Shown in pieces: positions 20,746-30,359 of a stretch of 64,000 bases of DNA. The translations under genes and the position numbers were made by a program. The stretch comes from Methylobacterium amylolyticum (GTDB taxonomy: Bacteria > Pseudomonadota > Alphaproteobacteria > Rhizobiales > Beijerinckiaceae), in assembly GCF_030700245.1 (NCBI RefSeq), contig NZ_JAUYZI010000008.1, forward strand, positions 87,386 through 151,385, given 5' to 3'. Numbering within the stretch: position 1 is the stretch's first letter; every line of letters starts with the position of its first letter. The notes under the pieces are model-generated. The model was not told the DNA's origin. It did not search any database and was given only the letters and a program-made list of their open reading frames with translations.

Positions 20746-21933
20746 ATGGACCCGGCAGGAGACGGATCGCGAGCGGTGCCGCGCCTCGACCCACCCACGC
20801 TGCTGACGGTGAGCTTCGTGACGACCTTCCTGGTCGGCACCCTGTTCCTGCTGTCGTGGCGGCAGGCTCCGGCGGTGCGGGCGCTGGCGCTGTGGGGAGT
20901 GGCCCATCTGGCGGGATCGCTCGCCTCCGCCGGCCTCGCCCTGCGCGGCCTGATCCCGGACCTCGTCTCGATCGGCGCGGCCAACGCGGTGATGCTCGCC
21001 GCCTACGGGCTGATCTGGAGCGGGGTGCGGGTGTTCGAGGGGCGCGCCGCGCGCCCCGGGATCGCCCTGTCCGGCGCGGCCCTGTGGTGCGCGCTCTGCC
21101 TCGTTCCGGCCTTCTACGGATCGATCGCGGCGCGGATCGCGTTCGCCTCGGCCGCGGCGGGCCTGTTCTGCTGCGCCTCCGCCTACGAGATCTGGCGTGG
21201 CCGCGGCGAGCGCCTCGCCTCCCGCTGGCCGGCCTTCGGCCTGCTCGCCCTCTACGGCGCCTGCTACCTAGTCCGGATCCCGGCGAGCGTGATCGCGCCC
21301 GTGCCCGGCGACCGGCCGCCCCTCGACTCGCCCTGGGTGACGATCCTGTGCTTGGCGGCGATGCTGTTCTCGATCGCCTGCGCCTTCACCTTCATGGGCC
21401 TGATCAAGGAGCGGGCCGAGCGCGAGCAGCGCCTCGCCGCCCGCACCGACCCGCTCACCGGGGTCTGCAATCGGCGCGCCTTCGTCGAGGGGGCCGAGGC
21501 CGTGCTCGCCGCCCGCGGGCGAGGGGCCCTGCTGCTGTTCGATCTCGACCGGTTCAAGGCGATCAACGACACCCACGGCCACGCCGTCGGCGACGCGGTC
21601 CTCGTCGGCTTCTGCACCGTCGCGGCGGCGCTGCTGCCGCCGGGGACCCTGCTCGGCCGCCTCGGCGGCGAGGAATTCGCCTGCCTCCTCGCTGCCGCGT
21701 CGCCCGCGGAGGCGCACGCACGGGCCGACCAGGTGCGGCGGACCTTCGCGGCGCTGGGCGTCCCGCAATTGCCGGATCTCCGCCTCGGCGTCAGCGTCGG
21801 CGTCGCCGAGATCCGGGAGGGGTGCGGCTTCGACGGGCTGATGCAGCGGGCCGACGCGGCGCTCTACGCCGCGAAGGCCAACGGGCGCGACCGAGTCGAG
21901 ATGGCCGCGCCCGCGCTGGTGCGGGTGGCCTGA
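20746..21933 (+). CDS. Membrane-anchored diguanylate cyclase (GGDEF domain)
   Basis: This protein should make cyclic-di-GMP from two GTP. The N-terminal half has six to seven hydrophobic segments, ending near residue 220. It is followed by a short helix and the cyclase domain from about residue 230. The domain has RTDPLTGVCNRRAFVEG, the metal-binding FDLDRFKAINDTHGHAVGD and an intact active-site GGEEF in LGRLGGEEFACLL. The RxxD inhibitory site normally found just before is replaced by PPGT, so product inhibition is probably absent. The start is uncertain between ATG 20746 and GTG 20737. It is convergent with the chemoreceptor gene, both ends 33 bases apart. Confidence 0.9.
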   Translation: MDPAGDGSRAVPRLDPPTLLTVSFVTTFLVGTLFLLSWRQAPAVRALALWGVAHLAGSLASAGLALRGLIPDLVSIGAANAVMLAAYGLIWSGVRVFEGRAARPGIALSGAALWCALCLVPAFYGSIAARIAFASAAAGLFCCASAYEIWRGRGERLASRWPAFGLLALYGACYLVRIPASVIAPVPGDRPPLDSPWVTILCLAAMLFSIACAFTFMGLIKERAEREQRLAARTDPLTGVCNRRAFVEGAEAVLAARGRGALLLFDLDRFKAINDTHGHAVGDAVLVGFCTVAAALLPPGTLLGRLGGEEFACLLAAASPAEAHARADQVRRTFAALGVPQLPDLRLGVSVGVAEIREGCGFDGLMQRADAALYAAKANGRDRVEMAAPALVRVA

Positions 21934-21966
21934 CGGCGGCGCGGGCTGTCGGAGACTGGCCCGCCT

Positions 21967-23442
21967 CTACACCAGGGCCCGGGCCGCCGCGGAGACCTTG
22001 CGCACGGAGGCGTCGACGTCGCCCGCGGCGCGGGTGATCTCGGTGATCGCGGTTCGGACCACGTCCACGCCCGTGGCCGCCGACTGCATGTTCGCGGTCA
22101 CGTCCCGGGTCACCGCCGTCTGCTCGGTGACCGCGGAGGACACGCTGAGCGAGATCTCGCTGAGCTGCGTGATCGTCCGGCGGATCGTCTCGATCGACTC
22201 GACCGCCCGCCCGGTCTCGTTCTGAACCGCCGAGATGTGGGTGCCGATCTCCTCGGTGGCGCGCGCCGACTGGGCCGCCAGGGTCTTGACCTCCGCGGCC
22301 ACCACCGCGAACCCCTTGCCCGCCGCCCCGGCCCGGGCCGCCTCGATCGTGGCGTTGAGGGCGAGCAGGTTGGTCTGGTCGGCGATCGACCGGATCAGGT
22401 TCACCGCCGCGCCGATCCGCTCGGCCGCGCCGGTCAGGCCCACGACGATCGCGCCCGCCTCCTCGGCACGGACCACCGCGTCGTCGGAGGCGGTCTTCGC
22501 CTGGAGCGCGTGGCGACCGAGTTCCTCGATCGAGGCCGTGAACTCCTCGGAGGCCGCGGCGACCGCCTGGACGTTGCCGGCGGTCTGGACCGCGGACGCC
22601 GCCGTCTCGGCGATCTGCCGGCTGACGCCGGCCATCACCTCGGTGATCGCCTGGATGTCGGTGTCGATCGCGCGCTGGCCCTCGGCCCGGCGCAGGCGGT
22701 CCTCGACCTGGGCGGTGACGTCGGTGGCGAACTTGACGACCGCGAAGGGCTTGCCCTGCGCGTCCAGCAGCGGGTTGTAGGCGCCGAAGATCCAGATCTC
22801 CCGGCCGCCCTTGCCGATCCGCCGGAACTCGCCGGCCTGATAACGGCCGTCCTTGAGGGCCCGCCAGAAGGCGGCGTAATCCGCGTGGGCCGCGGCCTCC
22901 GGCGCCATGAACAGGCTGTGGTTGCGGCCGCGCACCTCGTCGAGGGTGTAGCCCATCGTCTTGAGGAAGTTGTCGTTGGCATCGGTGATCGTGCCATCGA
23001 GGTCGAAGCGGATCACCGCCTGCGAGCGGTCGAGGGCCGCAGCCTGCCCCGCGAACAGCGCGTCCCGGTGTTTGCGCTCGGTGATGTCGGTGGCGAACTT
23101 GACCACCTTCACCGGCTTGCCGCGTCGGTCGAGCACCGGGTTGTACGAGGCCTGGATCCAGACGTGCCGGCCGTCCTTGGCCACGCGCAGGAACTCCCGG
23201 GCAGCGTGGCGACCGGCCCGCAGCCCGTCCCAGAAAGCCGCGTATTCGGGGGCCTCGCGCTCCGCCTTCGTCACGAACAGGCGGTGATGCTGGCCGCGCA
23301 CCTCGGCGAGGGTGTAACCGACGAGGTCGAGGAACAGGGCGTTGGCATCCGTGACGCGGCCTTCGAGGTCGAACTCGATCCGACCCATCGACGTATCAAT
23401 CGCCGCGAGCAACGCATCGCCATTGCGTGCACCGAACATCAT
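21967..23442 (-). CDS. Soluble methyl-accepting chemotaxis protein with two PAS domains
   Basis: The 491-residue protein has two PAS-PAC repeats, roughly residues 10-130 and 135-255. They share the pattern Y-T-L-x-E-V-R-G, H-x-L-F, A-F-W and V-K-F-A-T-D-(I/V)-T. A chemoreceptor signalling domain follows, with the hairpin tip [19 protein letters not shown] and [14 protein letters not shown]. No membrane segment is present, so it is a cytoplasmic receptor. The double PAS layout recalls Aer-2-like or BdlA-like redox and light sensors, with heme or flavin possible but not provable. Tandem ATGs at 23442 and 23439 follow GGAG. The longer frame to 23544 lacks this. Confidence 0.92.
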   Translation of the reverse strand: MMFGARNGDALLAAIDTSMGRIEFDLEGRVTDANALFLDLVGYTLAEVRGQHHRLFVTKAEREAPEYAAFWDGLRAGRHAAREFLRVAKDGRHVWIQASYNPVLDRRGKPVKVVKFATDITERKHRDALFAGQAAALDRSQAVIRFDLDGTITDANDNFLKTMGYTLDEVRGRNHSLFMAPEAAAHADYAAFWRALKDGRYQAGEFRRIGKGGREIWIFGAYNPLLDAQGKPFAVVKFATDVTAQVEDRLRRAEGQRAIDTDIQAITEVMAGVSRQIAETAASAVQTAGNVQAVAAASEEFTASIEELGRHALQAKTASDDAVVRAEEAGAIVVGLTGAAERIGAAVNLIRSIADQTNLLALNATIEAARAGAAGKGFAVVAAEVKTLAAQSARATEEIGTHISAVQNETGRAVESIETIRRTITQLSEISLSVSSAVTEQTAVTRDVTANMQSAATGVDVVRTAITEITRAAGDVDASVRKVSAAARALV

Positions 23443-23772
23443 GGGATTCTCCAAGACCTTCCGATTCCGGGCGAAGACGGCAACCGGATGCCGCAGATAT
23501 TGCAACCGCACCGAGCCGTCCGACCCAGGACCGGCGTTCGCCATCGCGAAACCGCCTGCCTTCGTGCGAGATCTTGCGCCGAAACTCTAAACAAAGATTT
23601 TCCCTCTCGGTGAATCGGGCAGTCGCTGGATCGATAGATTTGCACCTATTGAACTAAGAGTTGCATTACTCGGATATTTCTTCCTAGGTTGCATTGCGTG
23701 CCCCCCCGCCGCGCTCCCCAAAGGCTCGGCTTATCGGGGCGGATGGGCTATCGCGCTGCGGGGAGACACGCG
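23443..23772. other. Intergenic region between the chemoreceptor and slyX
   Basis: No convincing gene is seen in these 330 bases. The middle part (about 23580-23700) is AT-richer and has two TTGCATT copies about 30 bases apart flanking GATATTTC. It probably contains divergent promoters for the chemoreceptor gene and slyX. Confidence 0.35.
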
Positions 23773-23979
23773 ATGGACGACACCGCCCGCATCGACCGCC
23801 TGGAGATGCGCCTGACCGAGCAGGATGCCACGATCGAGGACCTCAACCGGACGGTCACCGGGCAGTGGCGGCTGATCGACCGTCTGACCCGCCAGATCGA
23901 CGCCCTGCGCGAGCAGGTGGAGGAGGCGGCCGCCCGCGCCGCGCCGCGGGGTCTGGAGCCGCCCCCGCCGCACTACTGA
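23773..23979 (+). CDS. slyX: SlyX family protein
   Basis: SlyX proteins are short coiled-coil proteins of unknown function, first seen next to slyD. The 68-residue product has the family pattern: MDDTARIDRLEMRLTEQDAT, then IEDLNRTVTGQWRLIDRLTR, then a proline-rich end (GLEPPPPHY). The heptad pattern covers most of residues 5-50. ATG 23773 has GGGGAG upstream, and the in-frame start at 23689 adds residues without family character. It is convergent with the dehydrogenase gene 34 bases away. Confidence 0.88.
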   Translation: MDDTARIDRLEMRLTEQDATIEDLNRTVTGQWRLIDRLTRQIDALREQVEEAAARAAPRGLEPPPPHY

Positions 23980-24013
23980 GCGGCGCGCCGCCGCGGGCGC
24001 GCCGGGCGGATCC

Positions 24014-25447
24014 TCAGAAGTTCGCCTGGGTGACGAACTTGGTGACGAGGTAGGCGTCGAGCGCCTCGGGGCCGCCCTCGCTGCCGTAGCCCGAATCCTT
24101 GACGCCGCCGAAGGGCGTCTCGGGCAGGGCGAGACCGTGGTGGTTGATCGAGATCATGCCGCTCTCGACGCCGGAGGACACCCGCGCCGCCCGCGCCGTC
24201 GAGCGCGTGTAGGCGTAGGCCGCGAGGCCGTAGGGCAGGCGGTTGGCCTCGGCGAACGCCTCGTCGTCGTCCGAGAACCGGTTGATGGCGGCCACCGGCC
24301 CGAACGGCTCCTCGTTCATGATGCGGGCGGTCAGCGGCACCTCGGTGAAGACGGTCGGCTCGAAGAAATTGCCGCGGTTGCCGATGCGCTTGCCGCCGGC
24401 CCGCAGCGTCGCGCCGCTCGCCTCCGCGTCGGCCGAGAGGGCCTCGATCGCGTCGAGGCGCCGGCCGTGGACCAGCGGGCCCATCTTCGTGTCGGCCTCA
24501 AGCCCGTCGCCGACCTTCGCGGACTTGGCGAAGGCGGTGAAGCCCTCGACGAACCGGTCGAACACCGAGTCGTGCACGAGGAACCGGGTCGGCGAGACGC
24601 AGACCTGCCCGGCGTTGCGGTACTTCGAGGGGGCGAGCACCGCCACCGCCTTCTCGACGTCGGCGTCGCCGAACACGATCGCCGGGGCGTGGCCGCCGAG
24701 TTCCATCGTCGCCCGCTTCATGTGCTCGCCCGCGAGCGCGGCGAGCTTCTTGCCGACCGCGGTGGAGCCGGTGAACGAGATCTTGCGGATCACCGGGTGC
24801 GGGATCAGGTAGGACGAGATCGCCCCCGGATCGCCGTAGACGAGCGACAGGGCGTCGCCCGGGATGCCGGCGTCGAGGAAGGCCTGGACCAGGGCCGCGC
24901 TGCTCGCGGGCGTGTCCTCGGGGCCCTTCAGGATCACCGTGCAGCCGGTGCAGAGCGCCGCCGAGATCTTGCGGACCGCCTGGTTGATCGGGAAGTTCCA
25001 GGGGGTGAAGCAGGCGACCGGCCCGACCGGCTCCTTCACCACCGCCTGGAGCACGCCGTCGGCGCGGGCGGGGATGACGCGGCCGTAGGCGCGCTTCCCC
25101 TCCTCCGCGAACCAATCGATGATGTCGGCCGCCGAGAGCGTCTCCATCCGCGCCTCGGGCAGCGGCTTGCCCTGCTCCATCGTCAGGATCCGCGCGATGT
25201 CCTCGGCGCGCTCGCGCAGCAGGTCGGCCGCCTTGCGCATGCGCTTGGCGCGCTCGAACGGCGCCACCGCCCGCCACAGCGGGTAGGCGCGGGCGGCGGC
25301 GTCCAGGGCCTCGTCGAGGTCGGCGGTGGTGGCCACCGCGCAGGCGCCGATCACGTCGCCGGTGGCCGGGTTGAGGACGTCGAGGGTCTGGCGGTCGCCG
25401 CCCGCGCGCCAGCGGCCGGCGATGTGGAGGTCGGTGTTCGGATACAT
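24014..25447 (-). CDS. gabD: NAD(P)-dependent succinate-semialdehyde dehydrogenase family protein
   Basis: An aldehyde dehydrogenase that by family resemblance oxidises succinate semialdehyde to succinate in 4-aminobutyrate breakdown. The 477-residue protein shows the oxyanion Asn in [15 protein letters not shown], the cofactor segment [32 protein letters not shown], the general base Glu in [12 protein letters not shown] and the nucleophile Cys in [26 protein letters not shown] is also normal. ATG 25447 has GGGGA upstream. No gabT or gab regulator is adjacent, so another semialdehyde substrate remains possible. Confidence 0.88.
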   Translation of the reverse strand: MYPNTDLHIAGRWRAGGDRQTLDVLNPATGDVIGACAVATTADLDEALDAAARAYPLWRAVAPFERAKRMRKAADLLRERAEDIARILTMEQGKPLPEARMETLSAADIIDWFAEEGKRAYGRVIPARADGVLQAVVKEPVGPVACFTPWNFPINQAVRKISAALCTGCTVILKGPEDTPASSAALVQAFLDAGIPGDALSLVYGDPGAISSYLIPHPVIRKISFTGSTAVGKKLAALAGEHMKRATMELGGHAPAIVFGDADVEKAVAVLAPSKYRNAGQVCVSPTRFLVHDSVFDRFVEGFTAFAKSAKVGDGLEADTKMGPLVHGRRLDAIEALSADAEASGATLRAGGKRIGNRGNFFEPTVFTEVPLTARIMNEEPFGPVAAINRFSDDDEAFAEANRLPYGLAAYAYTRSTARAARVSSGVESGMISINHHGLALPETPFGGVKDSGYGSEGGPEALDAYLVTKFVTQANF

Positions 25448-25579
25448 CGGTCGATCCCCGTCGGGCCGCGCATCGGGGCCCTCGGGCCCTGATGTCGGCG
25501 ATACGGGGCCCGGGGGCAATGCCCGAGGCCGGCGGGTCTCCCGCGCCGGACGCGCCGCGCGCCGGGGAGCCTGGGCCGG

Positions 25580-26365
25580 TCAGGCGGCGCGGCGGGCGGC
25601 CTCGGGACCGGACACCACGGCGGGCCCGCCGCGCCGCGCGCGGAGCGTGCCGCCCTTGGGCACCACCTGCCAGCCCTCACGGCGGCCGTCGATCGGCTCG
25701 GACACCACGACGATGCCCGAGGGCCCCTCGCGGAAATAGAGGCTCGGCGGCCGGCCATCGCAGGCCCAGCGATAGGCGGTGAGCGCCTCGCCGTCGGTCA
25801 GCAGCGCGGTGAAGCGCAGGGGCTCGGCGACGCCCGCCGCATTCATCAGCCCGCGCACGGTCTCCAGCGTGCGCGCCATCGCGCCGACCGGATCCTCGGC
25901 GAGGCCGTTGGCGAGCGCCAGCAGGAAGATCGCCTCGGAATCGGTGCTGCCGCGGCGGCTCTCGTAGAGCTCGTCCGGGATCAGCGCCTCCAGCCGGCGC
26001 TTGATCCGATGGTAGCCGCCGATCTGCCCGTTGTGCATGAACAGCAGCCGCCCGTGGGCGAACGGGTGGCAGTTCGCGCGCGCGGTGGCGGTGCCGGTGG
26101 CGGCGCGCACGTGGGCGAAGAAGGTCCGCGCCCGCACCTGACCGCAGAGGTTGACCAGATTCTCGTCCGACCACGCGGGCGAAATGTCGCGGTAGATGCC
26201 GGGCTCGGCCCGCTCGCCGTACCAGCCGATGCCGAAACCATCGCCGTTGGTCTCGGTTTTCCCCTCGTCCGCGTGCAGCGACTGATGGATCAGCGAGTGC
26301 ACCGGCGCGCAGACGAGGTCGGAGAGGAAGACCGGCTCACCGCTGTAGGCGAGGAAACGGCACAT
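25580..26365 (-). CDS. Class II glutamine amidotransferase (YafJ/EgtC-like)
   Basis: The 261-residue protein has an N-terminal nucleophile domain: MCRFLAYSGEP places Cys2 as the catalytic residue after Met removal. TNGDGFGIGWYG and FFAHVRAATGTATARANCHP follow, with FMHNGQIGGYHRIKRRLEAL. These match the stand-alone class II amidotransferases related to YafJ, EgtC and Dug3, which hydrolyse gamma-glutamyl amides. No synthetase domain is fused. No ergothioneine genes are nearby, so EgtC activity is not supported. It stands alone between convergent and divergent neighbours. Confidence 0.85.
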   Translation of the reverse strand: MCRFLAYSGEPVFLSDLVCAPVHSLIHQSLHADEGKTETNGDGFGIGWYGERAEPGIYRDISPAWSDENLVNLCGQVRARTFFAHVRAATGTATARANCHPFAHGRLLFMHNGQIGGYHRIKRRLEALIPDELYESRRGSTDSEAIFLLALANGLAEDPVGAMARTLETVRGLMNAAGVAEPLRFTALLTDGEALTAYRWACDGRPPSLYFREGPSGIVVVSEPIDGRREGWQVVPKGGTLRARRGGPAVVSGPEAARRAA

Positions 26366-26693
26366 GACGATTGTCGATCCTCTGGCTCAGAACCGTCGAA
26401 CACCCGTCGAGACGGCCGCCGATCCGCGGGCCGGGCGTCCGTCTCACACGTGTAACAGTCCGTCCGGTCTGGTGAACAGTTTGTTAACCGCGTCCGAGGG
26501 GCACGTTTTTCGGGCACCGACGCCCGGAATGATCGCCGCCTGACCGCGGGGCAGGCATACCAGCGGACGCCCCTGCCTCCGCTTGTGAGCCGGCTCGTGG
26601 CAGGCCAGCATGGCCGAATCGGGGAATCAGCGGCGCAGGAACGAGGCCGCGACCCGCCCGGGGCATCACACACCGACTGTCGGGAGAATGTTC
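26366..26693. other. Intergenic divergent region upstream of the amidotransferase and a response regulator
   Basis: No gene is supported in these 328 bases. It holds an ACACGTGT palindrome near 26447 and an AT-richer patch, GAACAGTTTGTTAACC, near 26475. These could belong to divergent promoters. The reading frame that runs into the response regulator from 26610 has no ribosome site. Confidence 0.3.
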
Positions 26694-27086
26694 ATGGACC
26701 GCGCGTCACAGGATTGTCCCGCACCCGTCGCCCTGGTGGTGGAGGACGACGCTGCCGTGCGCGACCTCGCGACCGCGGTCCTGGAGGAGACGGACCTCGG
26801 CGTGATCGCCTGCGAGAGCGCGGAGGCCGCCCTGTCGGTCCTGGAGCGGCCGGACGTGACCGTGGCGCTGCTGTTCGCCGACGTGCGCCTGCCCGGGGCG
26901 ATGGACGGCGTCTCGCTCGCCCGCACCGTCGAGCGGCGCTGGCCGGACGTGCGCGTCGTCGTGACCTCCGGCGCCTCGCGGGACGCGCGCCTGCCCGACC
27001 ACGCGGTCTACATGCAGAAGCCCTGGCGGGCGCTGGACGTGCTCGTCCAGGCCGAGCACGCCACGGTGGCGGCCCGGGCCGCCTGA
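26694..27086 (+). CDS. Single-domain response regulator
   Basis: A 130-residue stand-alone receiver with acidic residues at 17-19 (VVEDDA), phospho-acceptor Asp63 (LLFADVRLPG), Thr91/Ser92 (VVVTSG) and Lys109 (YMQKPW). The MDGVSLARTVERRWPDVRV segment is typical of FixJ-like or hybrid-kinase-associated receivers common in Methylobacterium. There is no output domain. ATG 26694 is preferred because GGGAG is 7 bases upstream. The ATG at 26688 is only one base from it. No kinase gene is adjacent. It is convergent with the ThDP enzyme gene 9 bases away. Confidence 0.88.
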   Translation: MDRASQDCPAPVALVVEDDAAVRDLATAVLEETDLGVIACESAEAALSVLERPDVTVALLFADVRLPGAMDGVSLARTVERRWPDVRVVVTSGASRDARLPDHAVYMQKPWRALDVLVQAEHATVAARAA

Positions 27087-27095
27087 GGGGGCCGC

Positions 27096-28799
27096 TCATC
27101 CCCCCGCCAGCGCGCGCTCCCGGATCGCGCTGAGGGTGGTGCCCGGGGTGATCGCCTCGACCGGCATCTTGAGATGGACGATCGCCGGCTGTCCCGAGGC
27201 GCGAGCGGCGGCGAACGCCTCCGGGAAATCCTCGGTGCGCTCGACGGTGACGCCGAAGCCGCCGAACACGCGGGCGTAGCCGGCGAAATCGGGATTCGTC
27301 AGGTCGGTCGCGCAGACCCGGCCGGGGAAGTCGCGTTCCTGGTGCATGCGGATCGTGCCGTAGCTGGCGTTGTCGCAGACCACGCAGACGATCGCGAGCC
27401 CGTACTGCACGGCGGTGGCGAAGTCCTGGCCATTCATCAGGAAGTCGCCGTCGCCGGCGAGCGCCACCACCGTGCGCTCGGGGTACAGGCGCTTCATCGC
27501 CACTGCAGCCGGCACGCCGTAGCCCATCGAGCCGGAGGTCGGGGCGATGTGGGTGGCGAGGTCCCGGAAGCGGTAGAAGCGATGGATCCAGGCGGCGTAG
27601 TTGCCGGCGCCGTTGCACAGGATCGCGTCCGCCGGCAGCACCTCGCGCAGGTGGATCATCACCGCGCCGAGGTTGACCGGGCCGGGCTGCGGCGTCGCCG
27701 CGTCGCTCCAGGCGCGGTAGGCGGCGTGCGCGGCGCGGGTCTCCGCCGACCACGGGGTCGCGTCCGGCGCGGAGAGGCGGGCGAGCGCCGCCGCGGTGCG
27801 CGCGGGCGCGGCGTTGATCGCGAGATGGGGCACGTAGACCCGGCCGATCTCCTCCGGCCCCGGGTGGACGTGGACGAGCCGGGTGCGGGGGCTCGGGATG
27901 TCGAGGAGCGTGTAGCTCTGGCTCGCCACCTCGCCGAGACGTCCGCCGAGCACGATCGTCAGGTCCGAAGCCCGCACCCGCGCGACGAGGCCCGGGTTGG
28001 CGCCGAGCCCGAGGTCGCCCGCGTAGTTCGGGTGGAGCGGGTCGAACAGCGGCAGCCGGCGGTAGCTCGTCGCCACCGGCAGGTCGAACCGCTCCGCGAA
28101 GGCGCGGATGTCGGCGTAGGCGGCCGCGCTCCAGCGGCTGCCGCCGAGGATCAGGAACGGGGACCGCGCCTCGGCGAGCAGGGCGGCGAGCCGCTCCAGG
28201 TCCTCCGCGCAGGGTCCGGCCTCGACCGGCACGCACGGGGGCGCGAGCGGCCCCGCCACCGTCTCCTTCAGCATGTCCTTGGGCAGGGCCAGCACCACCG
28301 GGCCGGGCCGGCCGGCGACGGCGGTGTGGAAGGCGCGCGAGACGTATTCCGTCACGCGCGCGGGATCGTCGATCTCGGCCGCCCACTTGGCGATCGGCCC
28401 GAAGGCGGCGCGGTAATCCATCTCCTGCCACGCTTCTCGGTCGCGGAAGCCGCGCTCGACCTGGCCGACGAACAGGATCATCGGAGTCGAATCCTGCTGG
28501 GCGATGTGGATCCCGGCAGCCGCGTTGGTGGCCCCGGGCCCGCGGGTGACGAGGCAGATCCCCGGCCGGCCGGTGGCCTTGCCGTGGGCCTCGGCCATCA
28601 TCGCGGCGGCCCCTTCCTGCCGGCAGACGGTCACCTGGATTCCGGATTCGTGCAGCGCGTCGAGCACCGGCAGGAAGCTCTCCCCCGGCACGGTGAAGGC
28701 GTGCGCGACGCCGTTGGCGACGAGTTGGTCGACGAGGGCTCGGGCCGCCGTGCGAAGCGTCGGCGCGGCGGGTCCGTCGAGGCGATCGTGGTAAAGCAT
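27096..28799 (-). CDS. Thiamine-diphosphate enzyme, acetolactate synthase-like
   Basis: The 567-residue protein has the three-domain layout of the pyruvate oxidase/acetolactate synthase family. The N-terminal domain carries the catalytic Glu in VTVCRQEGAAAMMAEAHGKA, with VTRGPGATNAAAGIHIA and AQQDSTPMILFVGQV. The C-terminal ThDP motif is AGDGDFLMNGQDFATAVQYG, with the Mg-binding Asn in VCDNASYG. No regulatory subunit (ilvN) is adjacent, so it is probably a catabolic or specialised decarboxylase/ligase, not the branched-chain biosynthetic enzyme. The ATG is at 28799, and the longer frame upstream lacks family sequence. It is divergent from a flavin reductase gene. Confidence 0.85.
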   Translation of the reverse strand: MLYHDRLDGPAAPTLRTAARALVDQLVANGVAHAFTVPGESFLPVLDALHESGIQVTVCRQEGAAAMMAEAHGKATGRPGICLVTRGPGATNAAAGIHIAQQDSTPMILFVGQVERGFRDREAWQEMDYRAAFGPIAKWAAEIDDPARVTEYVSRAFHTAVAGRPGPVVLALPKDMLKETVAGPLAPPCVPVEAGPCAEDLERLAALLAEARSPFLILGGSRWSAAAYADIRAFAERFDLPVATSYRRLPLFDPLHPNYAGDLGLGANPGLVARVRASDLTIVLGGRLGEVASQSYTLLDIPSPRTRLVHVHPGPEEIGRVYVPHLAINAAPARTAAALARLSAPDATPWSAETRAAHAAYRAWSDAATPQPGPVNLGAVMIHLREVLPADAILCNGAGNYAAWIHRFYRFRDLATHIAPTSGSMGYGVPAAVAMKRLYPERTVVALAGDGDFLMNGQDFATAVQYGLAIVCVVCDNASYGTIRMHQERDFPGRVCATDLTNPDFAGYARVFGGFGVTVERTEDFPEAFAAARASGQPAIVHLKMPVEAITPGTTLSAIRERALAGG

Positions 28800-29157
28800 G
28801 GCGCGGTCCGAGGTCGAGTGAGGGCGGATGGGGGAGCGAGGGCGCGCCGCCGGGGAGCGGCGCCCGCGCGGCGCAGGACCGCTCAGGGCGGATGCGGCTC
28901 GGCTGCGCGTCTTCCGGGAATGATCGGTGTCGTCGGCATCGTTCCTCCCCCCGTCCCCGATCGGGACGCCTCCCCCGGTCAGGGTCGGAATCCGTGCCGC
29001 CCGGAGACAGAGACGTGCGGTCTCGCGGCGGCTCTGCAATTGCAGTGACGGTCGGCAAGCCTTGCGGAAAACCTGTCGGCGAAACGATAATGCGGCGTTT
29101 CGGGACGGATTCTGTGCACACGTCCAGTCACCACATCCTCCCGCGTGCGAGGACACG
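28800..29157. promoter_or_regulatory. Divergent control region with two palindromes
   Basis: No gene is seen in these 358 bases between the ThDP enzyme and the flavin reductase. A perfect 12-bp palindrome, CTGCAATTGCAG, lies at 29034-29045. A 7-bp inverted repeat, CGAAACG/CGTTTCG, lies at 29080-29086 and 29096-29102, around an AT-rich centre. Either could be an operator, since both sit where a flavin reductase promoter would be expected. Confidence 0.4.
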
Positions 29158-29682
29158 ATGAACGTCTCGATCGGCGGCCTCCCCGAGTTCCACGCGCAGG
29201 GCTCCCTCTTGAAGCAGGCGATGCGCCGCCTCGTCGGCGGCGTCGTGGTCGTGACCGCCGGGATCGGCGAGGAGCGGGTCGGCCTGACGGCGACCTCCGC
29301 GACCGCGCTCTCCGTCGAGCCGCCGACGATGCTCGTCTGCGTCAACCGCGCCTCGGGGACCCTGCCGGTGATCGTGCGGCGGCAACATTTCTGCGTCAGC
29401 GTCCTCGGGGCGGCGCACCGCCCGGTCGCCGAGCGCTTCGCCGGGCACGGGGGCGTGCGGGGGGCCGATCGCTACAGCGGCGCGGACTGGACCGTCATGC
29501 GCTCGGGGGCCTCGGGCCTTTCCGAGGCGCAGGCGCTGATCGACTGCGACCTGGAGGAGGTGATCGAGCGGCACAGCCACGCCATCCTGCTCGGGGCCGT
29601 GCGCGAGGTGCGGCTCCGCCCGGGAGAGACCGGGGCGCTGGCCTACGGACAGGGGGCCTTCATCAGCCTGTCGCCGCCCTGA
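29158..29682 (+). CDS. Flavin reductase family protein (HpaC-like)
   Basis: The 174-residue protein is a FMN-binding split-barrel reductase that would supply reduced flavin to a partner oxygenase. Typical segments are LLKQAMRRLVGGVVVVTAG, GLTATSATALSVEPPTMLVC, CVNRASGTLPVI and FCVSVLGAAHRPVAERFAGH. It also has the C-terminal GAVREVRLRPGETGALAYGQ. The 29158 ATG follows GAGGACACG. No two-component oxygenase is obvious in the immediate neighbourhood except perhaps the acyl-CoA-dehydrogenase-like flavoprotein at 30360, which would be a natural partner if it were a monooxygenase. Confidence 0.9.
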   Translation: MNVSIGGLPEFHAQGSLLKQAMRRLVGGVVVVTAGIGEERVGLTATSATALSVEPPTMLVCVNRASGTLPVIVRRQHFCVSVLGAAHRPVAERFAGHGGVRGADRYSGADWTVMRSGASGLSEAQALIDCDLEEVIERHSHAILLGAVREVRLRPGETGALAYGQGAFISLSPP

Positions 29683-29836
29683 GGCGCGGCGCCGGCGCCC
29701 GTCCATTCGGGGCGGCCACGCAGGCGGCGTTCACGCGCATGCCGATGTCCCGGCGCGCGGGGTGCGCGTCGGGACCTGTCGGAGTCGCGATCCGGATCTG
29801 CGGGAGGGGCGCGTGCCGCCCCCGCTCCGGATGGGA

Positions 29837-30109
29837 TCAGGCGGCTTGGCCGGCGCGCACGCTCTCGACCATCCGGGCGATGGCGCCGATCGAGTGGAAA
29901 TTCTTCGGGTTGAGCAGTGTCGGCGGAATCAGGATGTCGAACTCCGCCTCCACCGCCACCATCAGGTTGACCAAGTCGAGGGACGACAACCCCACATCCA
30001 CCAGGGCGTCCTCGGCCCCGAAGTCCGGCCGGCGCGCGTCGCCCGCCGCGATCCGCTGCGCGAGACCCATCGTGCGCGCCGTCACGCTCTCCGCACCCGT
30101 CACCACCAT
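29837..30109 (-). CDS. Acyl carrier protein-like phosphopantetheine protein
   Basis: The 90-residue protein is a stand-alone carrier protein. Ser43 in VDVGLSSLDLVNLM is the expected phosphopantetheine site, although the preceding residue is Ser, not the usual Asp. VAVEAEFDILIPPTLLNPKN and FHSIGAIARMVESV complete the four-helix bundle. The start is ATG 30109, with AAGG upstream. The frame opens further to a TTG at 30202 in AT-rich DNA, which is unlikely. It is divergent from the operon that encodes an amino acid:[carrier protein] ligase, and its NLM-VEAEFD helix looks to me like the carriers used by those ligases, so it is a candidate acceptor. Confidence 0.85.
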   Translation of the reverse strand: MVVTGAESVTARTMGLAQRIAAGDARRPDFGAEDALVDVGLSSLDLVNLMVAVEAEFDILIPPTLLNPKNFHSIGAIARMVESVRAGQAA

Positions 30110-30359
30110 CGCCGCATCGCCTTCCACATCGGCCCGCCCTCGCGGACCGGCCGTCGATACACGTCCAGATACAGAAATCGAAGGCGCCTCAATCACCTTC
30201 AACTGCGTTTCTTATATTAACCGCCTTCTTAGTTAATACGGATCGACGATCGGTTACGTATTTTTCAGACATCGGCTTAAGGCGCTTTTTGAGTCTTTCT
30301 GCCTAAACAGCACCGACGATGGTCTTCTGAACGGCCACGCGGGTCTTTCGGGGCGAAGC
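30110..30359. promoter_or_regulatory. AT-rich divergent promoter region of the carrier-protein locus
   Basis: This 250-base gap separates the minus-strand carrier protein from the plus-strand operon. From about 30205 to 30310 it is strikingly AT-rich for this genome (TTATATTAACC, TTAGTTAATACGG, TTACGTATTTTTC). It almost certainly holds both promoters. Low GC of this sort is also typical of silenced or horizontally acquired loci. Confidence 0.5.
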
